DNA from: Lutibacter sp.
Lineage (GTDB): Bacteria > Bacteroidota > Bacteroidia > Flavobacteriales > Flavobacteriaceae
Assembly: GCA_003516285.1 (NCBI GenBank)
Contig: DPCK01000162.1
Coordinates: 1-11,833 of the forward strand
Direction of reading: 5' to 3'
Length of the DNA stretch: 11,833 nt
Each line of letters opens with the position of its first letter. Position 1 is the stretch's first letter. The notes under the pieces were generated by a model. It was not told the origin of the DNA. It searched no databases and saw only the letters and a program-made list of their open reading frames with translations. A program made the position numbers and the translations under genes. This document shows positions 1 through 7,498 of the stretch, piece by piece.

Positions 1-607
1 ACTCCACATCATTCATGTTGATGTTCCCAAAGAATTCAATATCAACCGGTACACCATCAATTACCAATAATGGATTGGATGAAGCATTTATGGAACCAAC
101 GCCTCTAATGCGAATAGTTGGTGCTTCCCCAGCTTCTGGGTTGGTAGCCTGAATATTTACCCCGGATACTTGGCCAACCAAAGCATCATCTGCTCTGGCA
201 GTTGCAATTTGGTCTAAACGCTCATTTACGACCTTAGAGATGGAGCCGCTTAAATGGGATTTCTTTTGTGTTCCGTATCCAACAACCACAACTTCGTCTA
301 AACTTTGTGTGTCTTCTGCCAATACTACTTTTAAAGTTGTTTGATTTTTTACAATAATATTTTGGGTGACATATCCCATAAATGAAACCTGAAGGACATC
401 ACCAGTTTTCACATCTAACTGAAAATTTCCGTCAAAATCAGTTGAAGCTCCTTTTGAAGTATTTTTAACAACAATACTTACACCCGGAATAGGCGAATTA
501 TCATTTTGTGCTACAACATTACCCTTTAATACAAAATTGTTTTGCGCAAATAAAGTGATATTGAATAACAATAAAATAATTATGGATAGCTTGATTTTTA
601 AATTCAT
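1..607 (-). CDS. SusC-like TonB-dependent outer-membrane receptor, N-terminal part (runs off the left edge)
   Basis: Translating the minus strand from the ATG at 607-605 gives 202 codons that stay open to position 1. Residues 1-22 are a signal peptide (Lys-rich start, IIILLLF core, ending FAQ). Residues 24-98 form a carboxypeptidase-regulatory-like beta domain (GNVV, then PIPGVSIVVKNTSKGASTD, then a GYVTQ turn). A TonB-box-like DEVVVVGYGTQKK lies at 104-116, and the plug domain begins about 120, including IRIRGVGSIN and NPLLVIDGVP. This is the standard N-terminus of SusC/RagA receptors, which import oligosaccharides across the outer membrane with a SusD lipoprotein and TonB energy. The remaining roughly 800 residues and any SusD lie outside the window. 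Alginate oligosaccharide as the substrate is inferred from the adjacent lyases and the shared operator. No in-frame start further upstream looks better. Confidence 0.95.
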   Translation of the reverse strand, partial: MNLKIKLSIIILLLFNITLFAQNNFVLKGNVVAQNDNSPIPGVSIVVKNTSKGASTDFDGNFQLDVKTGDVLQVSFMGYVTQNIIVKNQTTLKVVLAEDTQSLDEVVVVGYGTQKKSHLSGSISKVVNERLDQIATARADDALVGQVSGVNIQATNPEAGEAPTIRIRGVGSINASSNPLLVIDGVPVDIEFFGNINMNDVE

Positions 608-740
608 AATTTAATATTTAATGTTGAAAATGTTTGTTTTTAATTAATACTGTTTAAGTACAAATTGATTGCATAGATCTTTAATCTTAAATTACATTCT
701 CTTTAAAAACAACAATTACACATTAATGAATTGTTTTTTG

Positions 741-852
741 TAATTTTGTGGAATCGTGTTTTTATTAAGTAATAACATGTGTCTAATTTTACTTCCCTCC
801 AATAAGAAGTAAGTTAATTTTAAAAGGATAGGCGTGCACCTGTCCTTTTTTT
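741..852 (+). ncRNA. Candidate small RNA antisense to the susC leader
   Basis: On the plus strand a -7-like TAATTTTG (741-748) is followed by about 100 nt that end in a strong intrinsic terminator (822-852). Between them is a second hairpin with stem TTACTTC / GAAGTAA (789-795 and 806-812) and a pyrimidine-rich loop carrying CCTCC. Exposed loop plus terminator hairpin is a typical small-RNA shape, and there is no ORF. The RNA would be fully complementary to the long 5' leader of susC. Antisense RNAs next to susC genes are known in Bacteroides (DonS type). The weak point is that no TTG is visible at the right distance upstream of the -7 box, so the promoter is only half supported. Confidence 0.35.
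822..852 (+). terminator. Intrinsic terminator, plus strand, inside the susC leader
   Basis: An 11-bp stem, AAAAGGATAGG (822-832) with CCTGTCCTTTT (839-849), has one G-T wobble and a 6-nt loop. A run of seven T (846-852) follows on the plus strand. Read on the minus strand the same stem is followed only by TTTTAAAATT, so it is a weaker terminator in the susC direction. There it could act as an attenuator about 100 nt after the predicted susC start site. No plus-strand gene precedes it, which is why a small RNA is proposed. Confidence 0.6.
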
Positions 853-907
853 ATTCTAAGTTATTGTATTTCATTAATAGACTGGTTTTTTTGGTTAATA
901 TTATATA

Positions 908-979
908 TTATATTTGGTTTTCCAATTTGGTTAACCAGATTGGAAAACCAAATATAAATTAATTTACAATTAAAACAAA
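908..979 (-). promoter_or_regulatory. susC promoter with 50-bp palindromic operator
   Basis: Minus-strand promoter: TTG at 978-976, 19-nt spacer, -7 element TATATTTG at 956-949, predicted start near 945. From the -7 box downstream lies an almost perfect 50-bp palindrome (908-957, one mismatched pair, 927/938). It is made of three 12-bp boxes at 13-bp centre spacing: 914-925 TTGGTTTTCCAA, 927-938 TTGGTTAACCAG and 940-951 TTGGAAAACCAA. Boxes of this type recur at the two other minus-strand promoters in the window. A protein bound here would cover the -7 element and start site, so repression relieved by an inducer is the simplest reading. The TGGT..ACCA core resembles operators of GntR-family uronate regulators (UxuR/FadR type); that family assignment is inference. 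Confidence 0.75.
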
Positions 980-1085
980 CTTATTTTAAACTTATTTTTA
1001 TTGCTAACCCATTTTAAGTCTATTTGTTAGCCCCTGTAAGTGATTCAGAAGAATATTAATTTGAGAATTTAAGAAAACGTTATAG

Positions 1086-1433
1086 TTAACCCATAAAATC
1101 TTCCCTGATAGGGCTAAAAACATCAATTAAAACGCCTTCTTTTTTACAAATTGCGCCATGCATTACATGTGGGGGAATATAAAAGGAATCACCACCTTTC
1201 ATTATTTTGGTTTCTTCACCAATGGTTAATTCAAATTCACCGCTTACTACATAAGTAACTTGTGAGTGATAATGCTCATGCATTGACCCAATGCCACCTT
1301 CATCGAAATGCACATTTACAAGCATAATTTTATCATCATAGCCCATTATTTTTCTTTTTACCCCAACTCCACATACTTTCCAGGCAATGTCATCTCCCAT
1401 AATAAATTCTTTACTAGCTCCGAAACTTTTCAT
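1086..1433 (-). CDS. kdgF: KdgF-like cupin (unsaturated uronate ring-opening)
   Basis: This 115-residue protein is a single cupin domain of the usual KdgF length. Motif 1 is GSMHEHYHSQ at 49-58, offering H52, H54, H56 and Q58 as metal ligands, followed by VTYVVSGEFELTIG (59-72). Motif 2 is GGDSFYIPPHVMHG (80-93) with H92. The C-terminal VLIDVFSPIREDF (101-113) holds the D104, F106 and R110 cluster typical of KdgF catalytic sites. Family members speed conversion of 4,5-unsaturated monouronates from pectin or alginate to the linear keto form that becomes DEH. The gene is last in the PL6-PL17-cupin operon, 11 nt after PL17, with no promoter in the gap. It has no signal peptide, so it is cytoplasmic. 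I see no clear terminator after its stop, so some read-through towards susC is possible. Confidence 0.88.
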   Translation of the reverse strand: MKSFGASKEFIMGDDIAWKVCGVGVKRKIMGYDDKIMLVNVHFDEGGIGSMHEHYHSQVTYVVSGEFELTIGEETKIMKGGDSFYIPPHVMHGAICKKEGVLIDVFSPIREDFMG

Positions 1434-1444
1434 TATATATTTAT

Positions 1445-3709
1445 TTAATTAAAATTATTAAAATAATAAGCACCAGTCCATTCAACCGACTTATCTCCTA
1501 TTTCTATCTTATGTTTTGAGTTATTTGAGCTGTCATTAAGAGCCAATACAAATAATTTCTTTTCGTTATTTTCCCTTGTTACAACTATTGCGATATAATT
1601 GGCATCATTAAAAACAACCTCAACATTTTTAACATTACTAAACGCATTGGTTGCAATTTCATCTACAGGATTGTAGTTTCCATGAGACTCAATAACCGAT
1701 ACATAAACAGCATCTTTTACGTTCTTTTTTCGAATGATAAAACCAGCATCCCGTCGCAGATTAAAATCAGGATCATTTGCACCAATTCTGGCAAAAATTA
1801 ATTCATCGTCTTTTGAAACAAATGAAGTTAATGTATAAAAACGCTCATTATTAAACCAAGTTAATTTTGCATTTTCACCATCAGATTTTCCAACACCTTC
1901 ATTCCATAAATGTTGATAACCATTTTTTTCTCCAAGCTTTGTTAAGATCGCAGGAATCGTATATTTAAAATTTGTTGAAATAACTTGCCCCATAAAATAA
2001 TAAGGTAAATCATATTGATTTTCTTTTGCTGAATTAACTTTTACAATATCCAATAAATATGGATTTTCAAATTTTTCATCTTTAATTATAATCAAGATCC
2101 TGTGCAACTCTGTTCCTGGGTAAGCATTGTTTTCTTTGGCACTGATTATTTGAACGGCTGGATTTGAAACATCGAACAAATATTTATTTGAATGATTTAA
2201 ACTGCCAATTTCAAAATTGCCACCAAAATGCGATGTTTCATTTTGGACAATTGTATTATGCGCAATGGTTTGTTTTGCCCAAGTGGTGTTTTCCTTTAAA
2301 TAGTTACCGCCTCCTTTTTGTTGAATATTTACAAAACGTGCCAATCCATAATCTTGTAAAACCTCATTTCCTCCCTCATAAAATGAAAAAGAAAGCTTAT
2401 CATAATGTCCGTGACTTAAGCCTTGTGAAGAAAACTTAAAAACCAAAGCCATCTCATTTTTTGAACCATTAGCTCTTAATATTGCAACGCCACCCTGCTT
2501 ACCATCTGCACCATCAGTATATTCAACCGATTTTTTTAAGAATGGTTTTGCCAACTCATCACGAACACCCATAGCAACTGACAATCCGGTTTCATCTAAC
2601 AATACTTCACCTTGTTCTTTTGCAATTGATAATAATTCTGGTTGATTTCCACCAAAAAAGTATCCAATATCAACAGAAGAAACCAATTCACGCGAATAAT
2701 ATGACATCCCTTTTTGTCCATCATTTAAAGGGAAAAATTCACCGTCAGAATCCGTTAAATTCAATAACGTATTTATTGACTTAATCAAAACGCCATTTTT
2801 GTATTCAAAAATCTTCATTTCTGGTTTTACATTTTCAAGTGCTTCAGCGAATACTAAAAATGGGTACATGGCATATCGTTGATAATATGGTCCCTCTGTA
2901 TAATATCCATCAGGAGAAAATGGTTCATCGATATTAGCCAAAAAACCAACTTTCTGTCCTGCTTTTTTAATAAATCCGCCATCGTTATCCTTTTGATTTG
3001 GATTAATATTATCAGTTTTTAAACCATGTAGCGCCCTATCTAACAACTCCTTGTCATTCATTACCAATGCAATCATTCCAACAGCGACATTGCCCCAAGT
3101 ACTGTGGTTGTGCACTCTATTAAAAAATTGCGGATTACCAAGGGAAATAAAATCGGCAAATGGCCTAAAAAGATTTTTTTCTAAATGCTTACGCTCGTTT
3201 TTACTTAAATAATCATAAATGCAATCATAGGCCTGGCTAACATAAACCAACCAATTGGAATCATTTAAGCACTGCCAAAAAAGCTTGCCTCTGGCATAAG
3301 ATCTCTCTTGTGGATGAATTGGCAATGTGGGATACATTTTCGCATAAGCCATAAGCATATCTTTAACGTAAATTGCATACTTCTCATCATCCAGTATCTG
3401 ATATAAAACACCCGCTTTTTGTATGATGAGAAAATTTCTTTTATGACGCTCATGGGTATATCCGCCTGAAAAATCTTTAGGAATAGGAACTTCAATTCCC
3501 ACTAAAATTTCCGCATCGACTTCTGCTTTTACTTTCGCCAGGGTTTGATCAAAAATTGGAATTGTTCCCAATTGCGCTCTTATTTTTTGAACACCTTCTT
3601 TGGTCAAAATTAAACTTGGGTGATCTTGCGAATATCCGTTTTGATAAACAAATGAAAATGTTGCAACTACGAGGACTAAAATTTTGTATTTAAAGTTTTT
3701 AAAATTCAT
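1445..3709 (-). CDS. PL17 family oligoalginate lyase (exolytic)
   Basis: This 754-residue protein has an N-terminal signal peptide (core ILVLVVATFSFVY, probable cut after GYSQ at 28), so it is periplasmic. An alginate-lyase alpha/alpha-toroid fills about 30-370, and a heparinase II/III-like beta-sandwich domain fills about 400-750. Catalytic-type motifs are visible: H200-N201-H202 followed by STWGN, DGYYTEGPYY at 267-276 with the likely catalytic tyrosine, and GLSHGHYDKLSF at 430-441 with H433 and H435. HNT at 484-486 is typical of the C-terminal domain. PL17 enzymes release unsaturated monouronate from alginate oligosaccharides by beta-elimination, the substrate handled next by KdgF. The gene starts 3 nt after the PL6 stop, so the two are co-transcribed. 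Length and domain order match full-length PL17 (subfamily 2 type). No frameshift is seen. Confidence 0.93.
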   Translation of the reverse strand: MNFKNFKYKILVLVVATFSFVYQNGYSQDHPSLILTKEGVQKIRAQLGTIPIFDQTLAKVKAEVDAEILVGIEVPIPKDFSGGYTHERHKRNFLIIQKAGVLYQILDDEKYAIYVKDMLMAYAKMYPTLPIHPQERSYARGKLFWQCLNDSNWLVYVSQAYDCIYDYLSKNERKHLEKNLFRPFADFISLGNPQFFNRVHNHSTWGNVAVGMIALVMNDKELLDRALHGLKTDNINPNQKDNDGGFIKKAGQKVGFLANIDEPFSPDGYYTEGPYYQRYAMYPFLVFAEALENVKPEMKIFEYKNGVLIKSINTLLNLTDSDGEFFPLNDGQKGMSYYSRELVSSVDIGYFFGGNQPELLSIAKEQGEVLLDETGLSVAMGVRDELAKPFLKKSVEYTDGADGKQGGVAILRANGSKNEMALVFKFSSQGLSHGHYDKLSFSFYEGGNEVLQDYGLARFVNIQQKGGGNYLKENTTWAKQTIAHNTIVQNETSHFGGNFEIGSLNHSNKYLFDVSNPAVQIISAKENNAYPGTELHRILIIIKDEKFENPYLLDIVKVNSAKENQYDLPYYFMGQVISTNFKYTIPAILTKLGEKNGYQHLWNEGVGKSDGENAKLTWFNNERFYTLTSFVSKDDELIFARIGANDPDFNLRRDAGFIIRKKNVKDAVYVSVIESHGNYNPVDEIATNAFSNVKNVEVVFNDANYIAIVVTRENNEKKLFVLALNDSSNNSKHKIEIGDKSVEWTGAYYFNNFN

Positions 3710-3712
3710 TCT

Positions 3713-6055
3713 TTATTTTTTGTAAATTATTCCTAAATCTGACCCGTCAATAGCTTTTCCTTTTAATTCCGATTTTTCGGATAATTGGAAAGTTCCTTCA
3801 GAAAATTCGGGATTCAGGTTCCATAAATTCTCAACTGTATATTTCTGATCTCCCGAAATTTCTATTTTATCCGTATTAAATAGATTATTATTTTTAATAT
3901 TTACAATAGGGTCTCCAACAACTAAATATATAACCATTGTTTTTGAATTGTTGAAAATGTTATTTGTAATATCAGTAACCTGAACACCATATAAGGAAAT
4001 TGCAGCTTTATATTTGTTTCTTGTTCCGTGTCCTACTTGATCAAACATGTTATGGTCTAATTCTAAAAATGGCCCAAAGGTACTTTCATCTGTTCCGCCT
4101 CTGTACAATCTTAATACACTTCCCTGCACGTCTTTAAAAATATTGTTTTTCATAATTACATGTTCCGCATTGTAAACACCCGTATCATCTGTCTCTTTGT
4201 CTAAAGCCATGATATGCCCAGTAATATTTTTAAATGTTGAGTTCTGAATACTGATCGTATCTGCAAATGTGCTTCTATAAACTTTAAGAACATCAAATGA
4301 ATGGTTTACAATTAAATCAACAAATTCACAATTATCAATAAATAAATTGTAATTATTGTTCATTGAATGTTGACTGGTTCTGATAACTGCATTGCCTGCA
4401 TAATCAGGAGCTTTGGCACCATCAAATTTAATGCCCTCGAAAGACAAACTTCCGCCGTTTTGAATATCAAAAGCCGACATTTTTTCAAATAAAATAATGG
4501 CCTTTTCATCTCCTGAAGATTTAAATGTTAGCGGATGGGAAACAGCAACTGTTTTGGTTAACAAATAGGATTCTCCGGAAGATAATTCAATAATGTCTCC
4601 AGGTTTTGAGGTGTTTACAACTTCAATTAACGTATTTATTCCTGGTTTGGCTTTGATAATTTTTCCTGAATTTAAAGCAACATTTTTAGCCTCTTTTGAA
4701 TACCAGCTTACCCCTGTATTTTCTTTTGTGGCAATTTTAGGGCTAATAGTTACTTTTGTTTTTAGGGCAGGGGATGCTGGAATTAAAAAGCCCATTTCAT
4801 TCTTCACTAGCTTCAAGTCAAGTTTTACAAATCCGCCCGGAATTCCAGTTTCAATATTGGAACTTATACTATTGTTTTCGAATTTAATTCCACTAATATC
4901 ATCATAAACGGTAAAAATATTGTTCAATTTATCATGATAAAAAATATTATCGGAAATCTCTGAATTAATTGGCGTTGCGCTTCTTTCAGAATCGCTGCCT
5001 GCACATAACTGAATGTAATCGCAATTTATATAGGTATTGTTTTTTACGACGGCGTCTTCAACCTGAAAATACCTGTTCATTGGAGAATTAGGAACCCCGT
5101 TCATCATAACAAACGCGCCTCTGAATCTATACCCTGTAAGTCCAAATGAATAATTGTTGATAACTGTTTGCTGACCATTGATAACCCTTACACCTCCAGT
5201 ATTTGGCTTGCCGTTTCCAAGAAAAACATTCCCGTCAACAATTGTTTCATTTCCATGACGCATCGTTAATGTTCCAGCACATTCATAAAAAACATTATAC
5301 TTATAAGTATTCTGGCCTGCTTTATTTGAAATTATCTCATGCTCACCATCACACCTGTCAAAATAATTAGACGTAACATGTGTATTAGAATTTGTCAAAG
5401 AAAAATGACTTGTTCCAATTCTTAATGTTTCACCTCCATTTGATCCAAAATTAGGCCGTGGTCCAAAATAATTATGATCGATTTGATGATTATTCTCACG
5501 GCTTGCCTCAGTATCCAATCCTACGGCCATGGTAACGCCTAAATTTCTTTTTCCGGAAATATGGTTGTGATCAATTCTGTTGTTTTTACCATAAATAGAG
5601 ATCCAATAATCTTGTTCCTGTCGCTCCGGATTGCTGAAATTATCGATTACGCATTCTGTTAAACGAGAATTGTTGGCCAATTCGTTTTCATTTTTTCTGA
5701 ATGAAATAAGTTCATTTGTTGGGGTATGTCCGTTTATAAAAACCAAACCTTCCACAATTAAATATTCTCCTGCTAATTGTAAATTTGAAGAACCTTCGAT
5801 ACTTACTTTCCCTTTTTCCTCAACGGTAAGTTTTATTGGTGATTCTTTCGTGCCAACACCTTCAAAAACCAATTCAACATCCTTCCAAACTCCATTTGCC
5901 AAAGTAATAACATCACCTGGCTTTGCAATAGAAACTGCTTGATTATATTCATCGATATTTTTCACTGGAGTCACGCCTTTATTTTGTTGATTACAAGAAA
6001 AAAAAATGGAAGTAAGGAATAGCAGGAAGAAAATAATTGTTTGTTTTTGTTTCAT
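3713..6055 (-). CDS. PL6 family alginate lyase, two-domain lipoprotein
   Basis: This 780-residue protein begins with a lipoprotein signal (FFLLFLTSIFFSC, modified Cys at 21), so it is membrane-anchored and possibly surface exposed. Residues about 30-430 form a right-handed parallel beta-helix of the chondroitinase-B/PL6 type. Residues about 465-780 form a second beta-helix, as in two-domain PL6 enzymes. Active-site residues line up at a constant offset of 25 with those I recall for the Glaciecola enzyme AlyGC: N206 (NGGETLRIG), E238 and E240 (DGEHEIISNK), K245 and R266 (TMRHGN). That is the Ca2+ site plus the Lys/Arg catalytic pair. Family members depolymerise alginate, mostly poly-G or MG blocks. 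It is first in its operon, and its predicted start site lies only about 36 nt upstream under the double-box operator. Endo versus exo action cannot be decided from sequence alone. Confidence 0.93.
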   Translation of the reverse strand: MKQKQTIIFFLLFLTSIFFSCNQQNKGVTPVKNIDEYNQAVSIAKPGDVITLANGVWKDVELVFEGVGTKESPIKLTVEEKGKVSIEGSSNLQLAGEYLIVEGLVFINGHTPTNELISFRKNENELANNSRLTECVIDNFSNPERQEQDYWISIYGKNNRIDHNHISGKRNLGVTMAVGLDTEASRENNHQIDHNYFGPRPNFGSNGGETLRIGTSHFSLTNSNTHVTSNYFDRCDGEHEIISNKAGQNTYKYNVFYECAGTLTMRHGNETIVDGNVFLGNGKPNTGGVRVINGQQTVINNYSFGLTGYRFRGAFVMMNGVPNSPMNRYFQVEDAVVKNNTYINCDYIQLCAGSDSERSATPINSEISDNIFYHDKLNNIFTVYDDISGIKFENNSISSNIETGIPGGFVKLDLKLVKNEMGFLIPASPALKTKVTISPKIATKENTGVSWYSKEAKNVALNSGKIIKAKPGINTLIEVVNTSKPGDIIELSSGESYLLTKTVAVSHPLTFKSSGDEKAIILFEKMSAFDIQNGGSLSFEGIKFDGAKAPDYAGNAVIRTSQHSMNNNYNLFIDNCEFVDLIVNHSFDVLKVYRSTFADTISIQNSTFKNITGHIMALDKETDDTGVYNAEHVIMKNNIFKDVQGSVLRLYRGGTDESTFGPFLELDHNMFDQVGHGTRNKYKAAISLYGVQVTDITNNIFNNSKTMVIYLVVGDPIVNIKNNNLFNTDKIEISGDQKYTVENLWNLNPEFSEGTFQLSEKSELKGKAIDGSDLGIIYKK

Positions 6056-6072
6056 AATTAAGGCATCAATTA

Positions 6073-6124
6073 CTGGTTAACCAGTTTGGTTTACCAAATA
6101 TATAATTATTTGTTTCTTAAACAA
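6073..6124 (-). promoter_or_regulatory. PL6-PL17-kdgF operon promoter with double-box operator
   Basis: Minus-strand promoter: TTG at 6124-6122, 19-nt spacer, -7 element TATATTTG at 6102-6095, predicted start near 6091, short leader to the ATG at 6055. The operator has two 12-bp boxes, TTGGTTTACCAA (6086-6097, overlapping the -7 box) and CTGGTTAACCAG (6073-6084, a perfect palindrome), with centres 13 bp apart. Geometry and box sequence match the susC and gntK-gnd promoters. The boxes cover the -7 element and the start site, which suggests repression in the absence of an uronate signal. Confidence 0.78.
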
Positions 6125-6175
6125 AATTTGTCACTAATTTTAACATTGTCCAATGACTTTCAAAATAATTCAAAG

Positions 6176-7453
6176 TTATTGGAAATATTCCATCAAGGCC
6201 AATATACCGTTGTATGAAATGACACAAGAGAAAAATAGTGCCGAAAAAAGTCCTGCATTAACGCCAAAACTGGTTTTAAAACCTTTCATTACTTTTTTAT
6301 TATTGACCATTAGTATGATCCCAAATACAACAATGGGTAATACAAAAACATTAAAAACTTGGGATAAAATTTGCATCTCAATCGGATTTGCGCCAAATAC
6401 TGGAACAATTAAGGCAACAACACTAGCAATGGCCGTAACTATTCTAAATTGTCTAGAATTTGTGTCTAGTTTGCCCGATTGATAATCGGCAAGTAACAAG
6501 GGTGTTATTAATAAACATGGGAAAATTGAAGATAATCCGGCGCTTAATGTGCCAAAAAAGAAAATAGCGACCGCAAATCTTCCTGCCACCGGCTCTAAAG
6601 TATTCGCCATATCTAAAACCTGTGTAACTGGTTTTCCTTGATGAAATAATGCACCACTGGCAACAGCCATAACGGAAGCACTAATTATGAAAATTAAAAT
6701 AGCTGCAGTGATGGAATCTTTCCTTTGCTCATTTAAATTTTTTATGGTCCACCCTTTCCCTTTGATAAAAAGTGGCCGCGATAAAAAAGTTGCAGCGGCC
6801 ATAGTGGTGCCTACAAAAGCGGCCAGCATCATTTTACCGCCCTTTACTTCTGGAATTGAAGGTATCAATCCTTTTACGACCTCTATAGGAAGTGGTGAAA
6901 CGAAGAATAGGGAAACAATAAAAGACAATCCCATAAAGGTAACGAAAATCACTAAGATCTTTTCAAAGAAAGTATATTTTCCAACCAGCATAAGTGAATA
7001 AAATATGCCAATTATTACTATTGCGATTGTTAAAACAGCCTCATATTTAAAGTGTCGCAATCCTTCAAAATTCATGGCAAAAATTTCAAATAGCAAGTTA
7101 GATGAAATGCCAAGAATACCCATTAAAGAATTCCATTGCCCAAAGGTTATTCCGACAATGATTAAGATGGCTAAAATTTTTCCGCCTTTAATATGTTTTT
7201 TAAATCCATAAAGTGCCGTTTCTCCAGAAATTAATGTATAATTTCCATAGGCAAACATCAAAACTCCAGAAAATATACAACTTAACAAAAGTACCCACAA
7301 CAATTGCATTCCATACGTGCTTCCCGCCACAATCATTGAAGTCACGCTCCCTGTCCCGATGGTATAGCCAATTGCAAAAATACCAGGTCCAAAACCTAAA
7401 ACTAAGGCAATAATTTTTTTTATTAAAGATCTTTCACCTGTTACTTCTCGCAT
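6176..7453 (-). CDS. NRAMP-fold transporter lacking the canonical metal-binding motifs
   Basis: This 425-residue integral membrane protein has about eleven hydrophobic helices and no signal peptide. The opening GPGIFAIGYTIGTGS (22-36) and the following YGMQLLWVLLLS match transmembrane helix 1 and the start of helix 2 of NRAMP (SLC11) carriers. However, the metal-binding DPGN motif is replaced by GTGS (33-36), and the helix-6 MPH motif reads MAA (218-220, in FVGTTMAAATFLSR). Canonical Mn2+/Fe2+ transport is therefore unlikely. The fold is that of a proton- or sodium-coupled symporter, so another substrate is probable. It lies 45 nt after gntK-gnd with no promoter between, and shares that operon's uronate-type operator. 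An import role for gluconate, keto-deoxy sugar acid or monouronate is inference. Database labels such as divalent metal transporter should be treated with caution. Confidence 0.8.
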   Translation of the reverse strand: MREVTGERSLIKKIIALVLGFGPGIFAIGYTIGTGSVTSMIVAGSTYGMQLLWVLLLSCIFSGVLMFAYGNYTLISGETALYGFKKHIKGGKILAILIIVGITFGQWNSLMGILGISSNLLFEIFAMNFEGLRHFKYEAVLTIAIVIIGIFYSLMLVGKYTFFEKILVIFVTFMGLSFIVSLFFVSPLPIEVVKGLIPSIPEVKGGKMMLAAFVGTTMAAATFLSRPLFIKGKGWTIKNLNEQRKDSITAAILIFIISASVMAVASGALFHQGKPVTQVLDMANTLEPVAGRFAVAIFFFGTLSAGLSSIFPCLLITPLLLADYQSGKLDTNSRQFRIVTAIASVVALIVPVFGANPIEMQILSQVFNVFVLPIVVFGIILMVNNKKVMKGFKTSFGVNAGLFSALFFSCVISYNGILALMEYFQ

Positions 7454-7498
7454 AATATTTATTTTATATTTAGATGTTCCATTAATATTAATTTATTT

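Noticed and set aside
881..900. CTGGTT and TTGGTTAA half-sites beside the susC operator
   Set aside because: Direct half-sites 9 bp apart without CCAr partners do not fit the yTGG-N4-CCAr, 13-bp pattern.
2164..2439. Plus-strand ORF opposite the PL17 gene, with similar shadows at 4593-4907, 5631-5942, 6153-6482, 6687-7001, 7005-7211, 7213-7413 and 7611-7898
   Set aside because: Each lies antisense to a gene with clear family motifs, and its translation has no domain-like pattern, so these are frame shadows.
3265..3495. Minus-strand ORF of 76 codons inside the PL17 gene
   Set aside because: It overlaps the PL17 frame, which carries the signal peptide and catalytic motifs; there is no separate promoter.
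4553..4565. TTTGGTTAACAAA inside the PL6 gene, resembling an operator box
   Set aside because: One half lacks the CCA, there is no partner at 13 bp, and it is coding sequence with no promoter near.
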